From contig CAWDEC010000019.1 of the NCBI GenBank assembly GCA_963801255.1, forward strand, positions 124,001 to 188,000: a stretch of 64,000 nt of DNA, given 5' to 3'. This stretch comes from JAICXG01 sp963801255 (lineage in GTDB: Bacteria > Verrucomicrobiota > Verrucomicrobiia > Chthoniobacterales > UBA10450). Position 1 is the first letter of the stretch; each line of letters opens with the position of its first letter. Shown piece by piece: positions 54,405 to 62,288 of the stretch. The translations under genes and the position numbers were made by a program. Below the pieces are notes generated by a model. It saw nothing but the letters and a program-made list of their open reading frames with translations. It had not been told where the DNA came from and ran no database searches.

Positions 54405-55588
54405 TCCGCGAAACGATAGCTGCGTGGGGCAAATTTCTTTCCCGCCCCGAGGAAGCGCGAGAGTGCAAAATAAACCAGGAGCACCACCCCTAACGATAAG
54501 AGCCAGCTGACGAATCGACGCCCCGCATAATGCCAGACTGCTGCCGCGAGAATGCAGGCGAATGCCATCGGAAGCATGAATTTCCAGGCAAAATTCATCA
54601 CCTGATCGACTCGCGTACGGGGGAGGGTGCCCCGCACCCAGATGAAAACAAAAATCATCGCCCCCAATTTTGCGAAGAACCAGAGCCATGACGGGACGAA
54701 CTCAAGGAAGGGCAGTGGCGCGTGCCAACCGCCAAGGAAAAGCGTCACTGCGAGACCGCTGACGGCAAACATCCCCAAGTACTCACCGAGAAAAAAGATG
54801 GCGTATTTAAACCCGGAATATTCCGTCATGTGTCCGGCGACGATTTCCGATTCGCCTTCGGGCACGTCAAAAGGCGTGCGGTTCGATTCCACGAGTGCGG
54901 CGACGAAAAAGATAAGGAATCCGGCTGCGCCCCAGGGGGTGAGCACAAACCAACGCGGAATGAAGCCTAACGAGTACCCGCCCTGCGCTGCGACGATCGT
55001 ATCCGGTAAAAGCGAGCCAACCACCATCACCACCGGAAGGACGGTGATAATAAGGGGCAGCTCATAGCTCACCATTTGTGCGATGGCGCGCATCGCGCCC
55101 AGCATGGAAAACTTATTGTTACTCCCCCAGCCAGCCATGAAAACGCTCAGCTCCGTCGTCGATCCAATGGCGAAAAAAAAGAGAATCCCACCGTCGATCG
55201 CGAACGGAGTCATATTGCGCCCGTAGGGAATAATGCCGAGCGCGAGAATCGCCGTCATTGCAATCAGGATCGGCGCGAGAAAGTGCACTGCTTTGTCGGC
55301 GCGCGTCGGCACGATGTCTTCCTTAATCAGCATCTTGATTCCGTCCGCCGCCGGCTGGAGCAAACCAAAAGGTCCAACCCGATTCGGACCAAGCCGGTTT
55401 TGAATGCGAGCGAGAATTTTTCTCTCCAGCACGGAGACGAGCGCGAAGAGGGAAAGAAAGACCGCCAGGAGGGCGACAATGTTGATCAGACTCGAGATAA
55501 GCTGCCCAAGCCAAACTGGCGCTGCGGCGAACGGCGCAAGGATGTGCTCCTTGGCCTGAACAAAAATTTGGTCGAGAAAACCGCTCAC
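54401..55588 (-). CDS. nuoH: NADH-quinone oxidoreductase subunit H
   Basis: This is the 395-residue subunit that forms the quinone entry channel with NuoB and NuoD. Signatures: ERKILARIQNRLGPNRVGPFG, LQPAADGIKMLIKEDIVP, and EGESEIVAGHMTEYSGFKYA with its conserved acidic residues. It is somewhat longer than many NuoH proteins, with a basic C-terminal extension (ALSRFLGAGKKFAPRSYRFAE). It is the first gene of the minus-strand block, so the normal partners nuoG upstream and nuoI downstream are missing. An exact 9-mer encodes SLG at 54965 and a near copy lies at 54488. It diverges from gdhA over a 197-base region that contains another exact 9-mer (55740). Confidence 0.96.
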   Translation of the reverse strand: MSGFLDQIFVQAKEHILAPFAAAPVWLGQLISSLINIVALLAVFLSLFALVSVLERKILARIQNRLGPNRVGPFGLLQPAADGIKMLIKEDIVPTRADKAVHFLAPILIAMTAILALGIIPYGRNMTPFAIDGGILFFFAIGSTTELSVFMAGWGSNNKFSMLGAMRAIAQMVSYELPLIITVLPVVMVVGSLLPDTIVAAQGGYSLGFIPRWFVLTPWGAAGFLIFFVAALVESNRTPFDVPEGESEIVAGHMTEYSGFKYAIFFLGEYLGMFAVSGLAVTLFLGGWHAPLPFLEFVPSWLWFFAKLGAMIFVFIWVRGTLPRTRVDQVMNFAWKFMLPMAFACILAAAVWHYAGRRFVSWLLSLGVVLLVYFALSRFLGAGKKFAPRSYRFAE

Positions 55589-55785
55589 GTCGGCTGGAAG
55601 GAAAGCGGGGTCTTATTTCTTTCGCAAGACAGGAATGGTGTCCGGGCCAACGAATTTTGTTTCGTTTCCGAAGGTGTCGCGCTATTGCTCCTCCCGTGAT
55701 CGCCACCGGACCGGCGCAAAAGAAAGCACTTTCGCGGCCTCGTTAGGCGAGCCCAAATTCGGGCCGACAGAACAAGCAAGACGTT

Positions 55786-57147
55786 ATGACAGGATACGTG
55801 ACAGAATTGATCGCGCGGGTAAAAGCCAAGAACCCGGCCGAACCGGAATTCCACCAGGCGGTGCAGGAGGTGGCGGAATCACTCACCCTCGTTTTCGATC
55901 GGCACCCCGAATATGTGAAGGCGAAGATTCTCGAGCGCCTGATGGAACCGGAACGGGTCATCATGTTTCGCGTGCCGTGGGAGGACGACCGGGGCGAGAT
56001 CCGGATCAATCGCGGTTTTCGCATCGAGATGAACAGCGCGATCGGTCCCTACAAAGGCGGGCTGCGTTTTCACCCATCGGTCAATCTAGGTATCCTGAAG
56101 TTCCTTGCTTTCGAACAGGTCTTCAAAAACGCCCTAACGACTTTGCCTATGGGCGGCGGTAAGGGCGGTTCGGATTTCGATCCGAAAGGCAAAAGCGACA
56201 ACGAAGTAATGCGTTTTTGCCAGGCCTTCATGGCGGAGCTTTTCCGCCACATCGGCGCCTACACCGATGTGCCCGCCGGCGATATTGGCGTGGGCGGCCG
56301 TGAGATTGGTTATCTCTTCGGAATGTACAAGAAACTGCGCAATGAGTTTACAGGCGTCCTGACGGGAAAGGGCTTGGGCTGGGGCGGTTCGCTTATCCGT
56401 CCCCAGGCGACTGGTTATGGTGCGGTTTATTTTGCCGCTGACATGCTCAAGGCGCGCAAGGAAGGTCTCGAAGGAATGACCTGCCTTATTTCGGGCAGTG
56501 GCAATGTTGCGCAATATACCGCTGAAAAATTGATCAATATGGGTGCCAAGCCCGTCACGATGTCGGATTCCAGCGGCTACATCTACGACGAGGAAGGATT
56601 CACCGATCAAAAGCTGACCTTCATCATGGACCTGAAAAATGTCCGACGTGGCCGAATCTCAGAATACGCGACGAAATTCAAGAGCGCGGTTTACACGCCA
56701 TTCGACCCGGGCCTGGACCATAACCCACTCTGGAATCACAAGGCGCAATGCGCTTTTCCCAGCGCCACCCAAAACGAAATCAACGGCAAGGACGCGGCCA
56801 ATCTGTTAGGCAACGGCGTCTACGTCATTTCTGAAGGAGCCAACATGCCGACGACCATCGAAGGGGTGAACCAATTCCTCGATGCCGGGATTCTTTACGG
56901 TCCAGGCAAAGCTGCCAACGCCGGCGGCGTTGCCACCTCTGGTCTCGAGATGGCGCAAAACAGCATGCGCATTTCCTGGACGCGCAACGAAGTGGACGAT
57001 CGACTGCAAAAAATCATGCGCGAGATTCATCGCGCGTGTTACCAGACCGCCGAAGCCTACGGCACGCCTGGCAACTATGTGAATGGCGCCAACATTGCCG
57101 GCTTCCTGAAAGTGGCGAATGCGATGATGGACCAGGGAGTGGTCTAG
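55786..57147 (+). CDS. gdhA: Glutamate dehydrogenase, NADP-type hexameric
   Basis: This 453-residue enzyme reductively aminates 2-oxoglutarate to glutamate. Features: FRVPWEDDRGEIRINRGFRI, the catalytic region GPYKGGLRFHPSVNLGILKF and PMGGGKGGSDFDPKGKSD. The nucleotide-binding GSGNVAQYTAEKL and the C-terminal YGTPGNYVNGANIAGFLKVA follow. Length and sequence match the small hexameric class usually using NADPH. It sits between the two divergent nuo blocks; I see no functional link beyond the shared promoter region with nuoH. A one-mismatch 9-mer encodes LT (56132). No strong Shine-Dalgarno sequence precedes the ATG. Confidence 0.96.
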   Translation: MTGYVTELIARVKAKNPAEPEFHQAVQEVAESLTLVFDRHPEYVKAKILERLMEPERVIMFRVPWEDDRGEIRINRGFRIEMNSAIGPYKGGLRFHPSVNLGILKFLAFEQVFKNALTTLPMGGGKGGSDFDPKGKSDNEVMRFCQAFMAELFRHIGAYTDVPAGDIGVGGREIGYLFGMYKKLRNEFTGVLTGKGLGWGGSLIRPQATGYGAVYFAADMLKARKEGLEGMTCLISGSGNVAQYTAEKLINMGAKPVTMSDSSGYIYDEEGFTDQKLTFIMDLKNVRRGRISEYATKFKSAVYTPFDPGLDHNPLWNHKAQCAFPSATQNEINGKDAANLLGNGVYVISEGANMPTTIEGVNQFLDAGILYGPGKAANAGGVATSGLEMAQNSMRISWTRNEVDDRLQKIMREIHRACYQTAEAYGTPGNYVNGANIAGFLKVANAMMDQGVV

Positions 57148-57237
57148 TCGACGAGTTGCCGGAAATCTAAATATCTGCATGCCGAAATCCGCCACAGACT
57201 CAAATAAGCGCGTGATGAAGACGTTGCAGTTTTGCCT

Positions 57238-57263
57238 AGCCGAAGCTCAGCATTGTTTCGGCT
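57238..57263 (+). terminator. Weak hairpin between gdhA and nuoA
   Basis: There is an inverted repeat with arms AGCCGAA (57238-57244) and TTCGGCT (57257-57263) and a 12-base loop, 90 bases after the gdhA stop and 22 bases before nuoA. The downstream sequence is only modestly T-rich. It could be the gdhA terminator or part of the nuoA leader. The rest of this 138-base gap shows nothing clear. Confidence 0.3.
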
Positions 57264-57285
57264 TTCGAATTCTTGATTTCGTTTC

Positions 57286-57660
57286 ATGAATCCTTCTCCC
57301 TATTTCTTCCTTCTCATCTTTATCGGCGTTGCGTTGCTTTTTCCCGTCATGCCGCTCGTCCTTGCCTGGCTGTGGCGAAGATTCTTCCAGCCACCCAAAC
57401 CGGGCGTGGCAAAAAACGCGACCTACGAATGTGGTGTGGAGTCGTTAGGCGATGCTCAGATCCAGTTTCAATCCCAGTTCTATCTCTACTGCATCATCTT
57501 TCTCATCTTCGACGTGGAATCGATTTTCCTTGTCCCTTTTGCGGTCGCGTTTACCGGGCTCCCGTTCGGCGCGTTTGTCGCCATTTTGATTTTCCTGCTC
57601 CTCTTACTCGAAGGCTTGGTTTGGGCTTGGGGCAAAGGACTGCTAACTTGGGCAAGGTAG
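57286..57660 (+). CDS. nuoA: NADH-quinone oxidoreductase subunit A
   Basis: This 124-residue subunit has three TMs and the conserved loop YECGVESLGDAQIQFQSQFY followed by FLIFDVESIFLVPFAV. Length is standard. It opens the plus-strand nuo block and is followed 39 bases later by nuoB. The SLG of the conserved loop is encoded by an exact 9-mer (57442-57450). Family members often have G-x-x-x-GDA at this place, so the motif has been fitted into a functional loop. Confidence 0.96.
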   Translation: MNPSPYFFLLIFIGVALLFPVMPLVLAWLWRRFFQPPKPGVAKNATYECGVESLGDAQIQFQSQFYLYCIIFLIFDVESIFLVPFAVAFTGLPFGAFVAILIFLLLLLEGLVWAWGKGLLTWAR

Positions 57661-57699
57661 GGCGGTGAATCTCTCAAGATTGGCAGAACTAAAACGCGC

Positions 57700-58323
57700 A
57701 TGAGTGAAGCGATGGAGGAAGGGCTGCGCAGCGAGCTGCAAAAGCAGGGCATCTGGGTCACCTCGATGCAGGAGCTTTATAATTGGGGGCGCAAGAATTC
57801 CATCTGGCCGCTTCAGTTCGGTCTCGCTTGTTGTGCGATCGAAATGATCGCGACCGCCGCTTCGCGCTACGACATCGCGCGCTTTGGCGGAGAAGTTTTT
57901 CGCCCTTCGCCGCGCCAGGCCGATCTCATGATTGTTGCCGGCACCGTGACAAAAAAAATGGCGCCGCAAATCGTCCGGCTTTACAACCAGATGCCGGATC
58001 CGAAATACGTCATCGCCATGGGCGCGTGTGCCATTTCCGGCGGCCCTTTCAAACAAGGTTATAACGTGCTCAAGGGCATTGATCGCTATATTCCGGTCGA
58101 CGTCTATATTCCCGGCTGTCCGCCGCGGCCGGAGGCTTTGCTCCATGCCTTCATGGAACTGCAACGCAAGATCGACGAACAAAAAATTACCGGTCACCAC
58201 AAAGCCGAGTTTCTGAAAAAGAACACTCTGAGCGAATATCCGGTGCCCGAGTTCGGCGAACACGACCTCAAGCCAACGGCGAACCCAAACTTGTTTCATC
58301 CACCGGCGATTGAGCGCAGCTAA
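57700..58323 (+). CDS. nuoB: NADH-quinone oxidoreductase subunit B
   Basis: This 207-residue subunit carries the terminal iron-sulfur cluster N2. The four ligands are visible: C44 and C45 in GLACCAIEM, C110 in MGACAISGG and C140 in IPGCPPRPE. Family landmarks SRYDIARFGGEVFRPSPRQADL and YNQMPDPKYVIAMGAC are intact. It passes electrons to quinone at the B/D/H interface. It is preceded by nuoA and followed by nuoC after 121 bases, a larger gap than usual within a nuo operon. Confidence 0.97.
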   Translation: MSEAMEEGLRSELQKQGIWVTSMQELYNWGRKNSIWPLQFGLACCAIEMIATAASRYDIARFGGEVFRPSPRQADLMIVAGTVTKKMAPQIVRLYNQMPDPKYVIAMGACAISGGPFKQGYNVLKGIDRYIPVDVYIPGCPPRPEALLHAFMELQRKIDEQKITGHHKAEFLKKNTLSEYPVPEFGEHDLKPTANPNLFHPPAIERS

Positions 58324-58444
58324 AAGGTCGAGCGGCGCACAGCGCAACCGTTAGCCGAATGCGTTTACCGGCTTGGCTACTGTGCCAAGCCCTTGTGAAG
58401 GAGTTTTTGGCATTCGAGCCGACTTGTCCTTACAATTGCAGCCC

Positions 58445-59116
58445 ATGGAGTCACTCGAGGAAATAAAGGCGAGGATCGAAACGGCTGTTGCCGGCGGGAA
58501 GATAGAAATTGTCCCGAACCCCGGTCCGGCCGCGCAGCCATCACTGCTTTTGCCTAACGACCATGCGGTCGCCGTCGCACGTTTCCTACGCGACGATCCG
58601 GCTTTGCGCTTCGATTACTGCTCGAATGTCACGGGCGTCGACTGGCTGGACCGAACAGTGAAGAAAAAGGTGAAGGTGAAAAAAGCCGTCGAGGGAGAAG
58701 AGAAGGAAGTCGAGGAAACGCAGGAGGAATTCTTTCATGGTTATCTCGAGGCCGTTTACCATCTTTACTCGATCGCACTGCGCCAGGGTCCTTTGATCGT
58801 TAGGCTAAGAACCAGCGACCGATCTCCCGGTGTATCCCTGCCCTCACTCACGCCGATCTGGCGTAGCGCGGAGTTTCAGGAGCGTGAAATTTTCGATCTT
58901 TATGGCGTTTGTTTTGAGGGCCATCCTGATCTGCGACGGATTTTGATGTGGGATGAATTCACCGACTATCCGATGCGAAAGGATTACGTCGAGCCGGACG
59001 ACTTCGAATACGAGCCGACCGCGCATGATGACGTGCTGGAAAGAGCGAAACAGCATGACTCGGCTCGACCTCAGTTGGACGGAGCGGAAAAGCTCGCCAC
59101 TGATCAGGCCGGGTGA
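58445..59116 (+). CDS. nuoC: NADH-quinone oxidoreductase subunit C
   Basis: This is a 223-residue subunit of the peripheral arm. I use the ATG at 58445 (MESLEEIKARIETAV) rather than the in-frame TTG at 58373. Conserved: YCSNVTGVDWLDR, VRLRTSDRSPGVSLPSLTPIW, REIFDLYGVCFEGHPDLRRI and the C-terminal DYPMRKDY. A lysine/glutamate-rich insertion (about residues 72-98, KKKVKVKKAVEGEEKEVEE) separates two beta strands and is not part of the usual core. NuoC and NuoD are separate genes here, not fused. Exact 9-mers encode PND (58552) and VR (58797). Confidence 0.94.
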   Translation: MESLEEIKARIETAVAGGKIEIVPNPGPAAQPSLLLPNDHAVAVARFLRDDPALRFDYCSNVTGVDWLDRTVKKKVKVKKAVEGEEKEVEETQEEFFHGYLEAVYHLYSIALRQGPLIVRLRTSDRSPGVSLPSLTPIWRSAEFQEREIFDLYGVCFEGHPDLRRILMWDEFTDYPMRKDYVEPDDFEYEPTAHDDVLERAKQHDSARPQLDGAEKLATDQAG

Positions 59117-59197
59117 TAGAAGAAGCGCGACCCGGGTTCGATTCGTGACCATTCTTTTTCATCCGAGACGAAGTTTACCTGTCGTTAGGCAGGAGGA

Positions 59198-61090
59198 ATG
59201 AATCCGAAGGATTTCTTCGGTGAACTCAAACGGCGGAATGTCTACAAAGTCGCCGTCGCTTACGCCGTCGCCGCATGGCTTTTGATCCAAATCGCGACGC
59301 AGGTCTTTCCCTTTTTCGAGATTCCCAACTGGGCGATTCGGCTCGTCGTCGTCCTGCTGGTGCTTGGTTTTCCCTGCGCCCTCATCTTTTCCTGGGTCTT
59401 TGAGATCACGCCGGAAGGCATCAGGCGCGAATCGGAACTGGATCCGAATCAATCAATCGCACGTCATACTGGCCGTAAGATCGTTGGACTCACCGTTGTC
59501 CTCGCCCTGGCCGCGGCCGGCATGCTGGCCTATGAACTTCTGCGCCCCAACGAATCGTCGAAAAGCGACACGAAGATTGCCGAAGCGCCCGCCGCGATTC
59601 CGGAAAAATCCATCGCGGTTTTGCCTTTCGACAACCTGAGTCACGACCCCGACAACGCCTACTTTGCCGAGGGGATTCAGGACGAAATCCTGACGCGCCT
59701 GGCGAAAATTGCACAGTTGAAAGTCATCGCGCGCAGCTCCACGCAACGCTTCAAGAATTCCAACGAAGACCTTCGCCAAATCGCGCAGCAACTTGGTGTC
59801 GCCAATCTTCTCGAAGGCAGCGTGCAAAAAGTGAATGACGAGGTGCGCGTGAATGTCCAGCTGATCAAGGCGGCCACTGACGCTCATCTTTGGGCCGACA
59901 TTTACGATCGCAAGCTGACGGATATTTTTGCCGTCGAAAGCGAGATCGCCCGTACCGTCGCGCAAACTTTGCAGGCAAAATTGACCGGCTCCGCCGAGCA
60001 GGTTCTCGCTTCGCGTCCGACCGACGATCCCGAGGCGCATCAACTCTACCTAAAAGGCCGGCACGATTGGAATCTTCGCACCGGTGAGTCGTTGGAGACG
60101 GCGATCAGTTTTTTCCAGCAGGCGATCGAGAAGGATCCCTCCTACGCTCTGGCCTACGCCGGCCTGGCAGATTGCTATTCGCTCATTGCCGTTTACAGCA
60201 ATGATCCGCCCAAGGAAGAGATCGTTCGCGCGCTCGCCGCCGCGCGAAGGGCGGTGGAGTTGGACGATTCACTCGCTGAAGCGCATACATCGCTCGCCAA
60301 CGCGCTCGGGACTGATCTGCAGATTCCCGCCGCGGAAAGTGAGTTTCGACGTGCCTTGGCGTTAAATCCGAACTACGCCACCGCGCACCAATGGCTCGGC
60401 GAATGTCTGCTCGCCCAAAAACGCTTTGGCGAGGGCGTATCCGAGTTGAAAAAGGCGCACGACCTCGACCCGTTGTCGCTAATTATCAGTTGCGTGCTCG
60501 CCTCCTCGTTCGACTTGGCCGGTCACTACGACCAGGCATTTCAGCAAATCCAGCGGGTTCTCGCCCTGGATCCGGATTTCGGAATCAGCCAGCTGTTTCT
60601 CGGGCAGATCTTGGAGGATGAGGGCAAGTTGAACGAAGCGATTGCCGCGTATGAAAAAGCCGAAGCGAGCATTCCGTATGCAGAGTCGCGCGCTCTCATC
60701 GCCTGTATCGACGCGCGGACCAATCGTGTCGCGGAGGCGCGGCAAATTCTGGCCGAGCTCGTCGGACGGTCACGCGAAACTTACGTTCCCAGCTATCAGC
60801 TGGCGGAAATTCACGCCGTGCTCGGCGACAAGGAGGAAGCAATCCAGCTCCTGGAAAAGGCTTACGACGAACGCAGTATCCAGATCGGTGGTAATGACGG
60901 CAGTCCCTTGATCGATAAACGCCTCGATTCATTGCGCGACGATCCACGCTTCAAAAAACTTCTCGCGGAAATCTTCGGACCGAGGGAGGCGACGTCACGG
61001 CAAACCGCTTCGCCTCGATCCGCGCCAGACAGCGGCAAAGATTTGCATACGATGAATGACCGCATAGAAGATGAATCCGCGCATAGTTAG
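59198..61090 (+). CDS. Membrane-anchored TolB-like/TPR protein
   Basis: This is a 630-residue protein. The N-terminus (MNPKDFFGELKRRNVYKVAV) leads into two membrane helices (about 15-38 and 45-68); a third TM lies near 90-110. A TolB-N/FlgO-like domain follows (KSIAVLPFDNLSHDPDNAYF, about 135-270), then about nine tetratricopeptide units (about 280-590) and a polar tail. This arrangement is common in proteins annotated as adenylate-cyclase-like or COG5616, but no cyclase domain is present. Its role is unknown; regulation or scaffolding at the membrane is plausible. It has the clearest Shine-Dalgarno sequence of the block (AGGAGG, directly after the 9-mer 59182-59190) and separates nuoC from nuoD. 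Confidence 0.82.
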   Translation: MNPKDFFGELKRRNVYKVAVAYAVAAWLLIQIATQVFPFFEIPNWAIRLVVVLLVLGFPCALIFSWVFEITPEGIRRESELDPNQSIARHTGRKIVGLTVVLALAAAGMLAYELLRPNESSKSDTKIAEAPAAIPEKSIAVLPFDNLSHDPDNAYFAEGIQDEILTRLAKIAQLKVIARSSTQRFKNSNEDLRQIAQQLGVANLLEGSVQKVNDEVRVNVQLIKAATDAHLWADIYDRKLTDIFAVESEIARTVAQTLQAKLTGSAEQVLASRPTDDPEAHQLYLKGRHDWNLRTGESLETAISFFQQAIEKDPSYALAYAGLADCYSLIAVYSNDPPKEEIVRALAAARRAVELDDSLAEAHTSLANALGTDLQIPAAESEFRRALALNPNYATAHQWLGECLLAQKRFGEGVSELKKAHDLDPLSLIISCVLASSFDLAGHYDQAFQQIQRVLALDPDFGISQLFLGQILEDEGKLNEAIAAYEKAEASIPYAESRALIACIDARTNRVAEARQILAELVGRSRETYVPSYQLAEIHAVLGDKEEAIQLLEKAYDERSIQIGGNDGSPLIDKRLDSLRDDPRFKKLLAEIFGPREATSRQTASPRSAPDSGKDLHTMNDRIEDESAHS

Positions 61091-61109
61091 TCTTCTTTTT
61101 CGTTAGGCA

Positions 61110-62273
61110 ATGACCACCGGTTTTCACGAACTCGAACAGGCTCCTCCGCCACCTGGGATGAGCTCACACCTGCAAGGTGAACTGCTCGAGGTTTCGATGG
61201 GGCCGCAGCATCCTTCGACGCATGGCGTTTTCCGGATGAACGTCGCTCTCGAGGGCGAGATTGTGCGCAAGCTCAAGCCGGTCTTCGGTTACCTCCATCG
61301 TAACCACGAGAAAATTGGCGAGAACGCGAGCTATCTCGGGTCCATGCCTTACACCGATCGGCTCGATTACTTTTGCTCGATGACCAATAACTGGGCCTAC
61401 GCGCTCAGCGTCGAGAAGCTGGCTGGGATCGAAGTTCCCGAGCGCGCCGAATATCTGCGCGTCATCCTGGCCGAGCTAACGCGGCTGGTGAATCACACGT
61501 CATTGTTAGGCTTTCTCCTCAGTGACATGGGTGCGTGGGGCACACCACTCATGTACGCCTTTCGCGAACGCGAATACATTCTCGACCTCTTCGAATCGCT
61601 CAGCGGCTCGCGGATGATGTGCGACTACATGAGGTTTGGCGGTTGTCGGGTCGATCTTCCACCGGGCTGGCTGGAGCAGGCGCGCCGGATTGTGGACAAC
61701 TTCCCGCGTTTTCTCGACGAGTTTGAAAAGCTCATCACGAGCAACGAAATCCTGCTCGCCCGGACACAGGAAGTCGGAAGACTTTCTGCCGAGCTTGCAA
61801 TCAACGCCGGCATCACCGGTCCCGGTCTCCGCGCGAGTGGCGTGAACTACGACATCCGCAAAGTCGATGGCTACGGCATTTATCCGCGTTTCAAATTCCG
61901 CGTACCTTTAGGCGACCACGGTGATTGCTATGATCGCCTCATGATGCGCGTGCTCGAATTGCGGGAAACGCTGACAATCCTGCATCAGGCGATGGACGAA
62001 CTGCCGGAAGGACCGATCCAAAATCCCAAGGTAAAGATTCGCGCCTTCAAACCGCCGCTCGGCGAAGCCTACGGTCGAATCGAAGCGCCCAAAGGCGAGC
62101 TTGGCTTTTACCTCATCAGCGACGGTAGCGGCAATCCGTATCGTTATCGGGTTCGTCCGCCGAGCCTGATCAACCTGACGGTGCTGGAGGACATGTGCCT
62201 CGGCCATACCGTAGCGGACGTGATGGTCATTCTTGGCAGCATCGACATCGTCATGGGCGAAGTCGATCGTTAG
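61110..62273 (+). CDS. nuoD: NADH-quinone oxidoreductase subunit D
   Basis: This 387-residue subunit of the quinone-binding cavity is homologous to the large subunit of NiFe hydrogenases but lacks the nickel cysteines, as expected. Landmarks: SMGPQHPSTHGVFRM, GYLHRNHEKIGE, TDRLDYFCSMTNNWAYALSV and the C-terminal VLGSIDIVMGEVDR-like end. The start ATG lies one base after an exact 9-mer (61100-61108), whose AGG is the only purine stretch that could act as a ribosome site. A near copy at 61503 encodes LLG. It would work with NuoB and NuoC; NuoE, F, G and I must come from elsewhere in the genome. Confidence 0.96.
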   Translation: MTTGFHELEQAPPPPGMSSHLQGELLEVSMGPQHPSTHGVFRMNVALEGEIVRKLKPVFGYLHRNHEKIGENASYLGSMPYTDRLDYFCSMTNNWAYALSVEKLAGIEVPERAEYLRVILAELTRLVNHTSLLGFLLSDMGAWGTPLMYAFREREYILDLFESLSGSRMMCDYMRFGGCRVDLPPGWLEQARRIVDNFPRFLDEFEKLITSNEILLARTQEVGRLSAELAINAGITGPGLRASGVNYDIRKVDGYGIYPRFKFRVPLGDHGDCYDRLMMRVLELRETLTILHQAMDELPEGPIQNPKVKIRAFKPPLGEAYGRIEAPKGELGFYLISDGSGNPYRYRVRPPSLINLTVLEDMCLGHTVADVMVILGSIDIVMGEVDR

Positions 62274-62288
62274 AGCATCCGCCTAACG

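Noticed and set aside
54405..54689. N-terminal extension of nuoJ
   Set aside because: It is nuoH in another frame; the ATG at 54404 overlaps the nuoH stop and begins the normal first TM.
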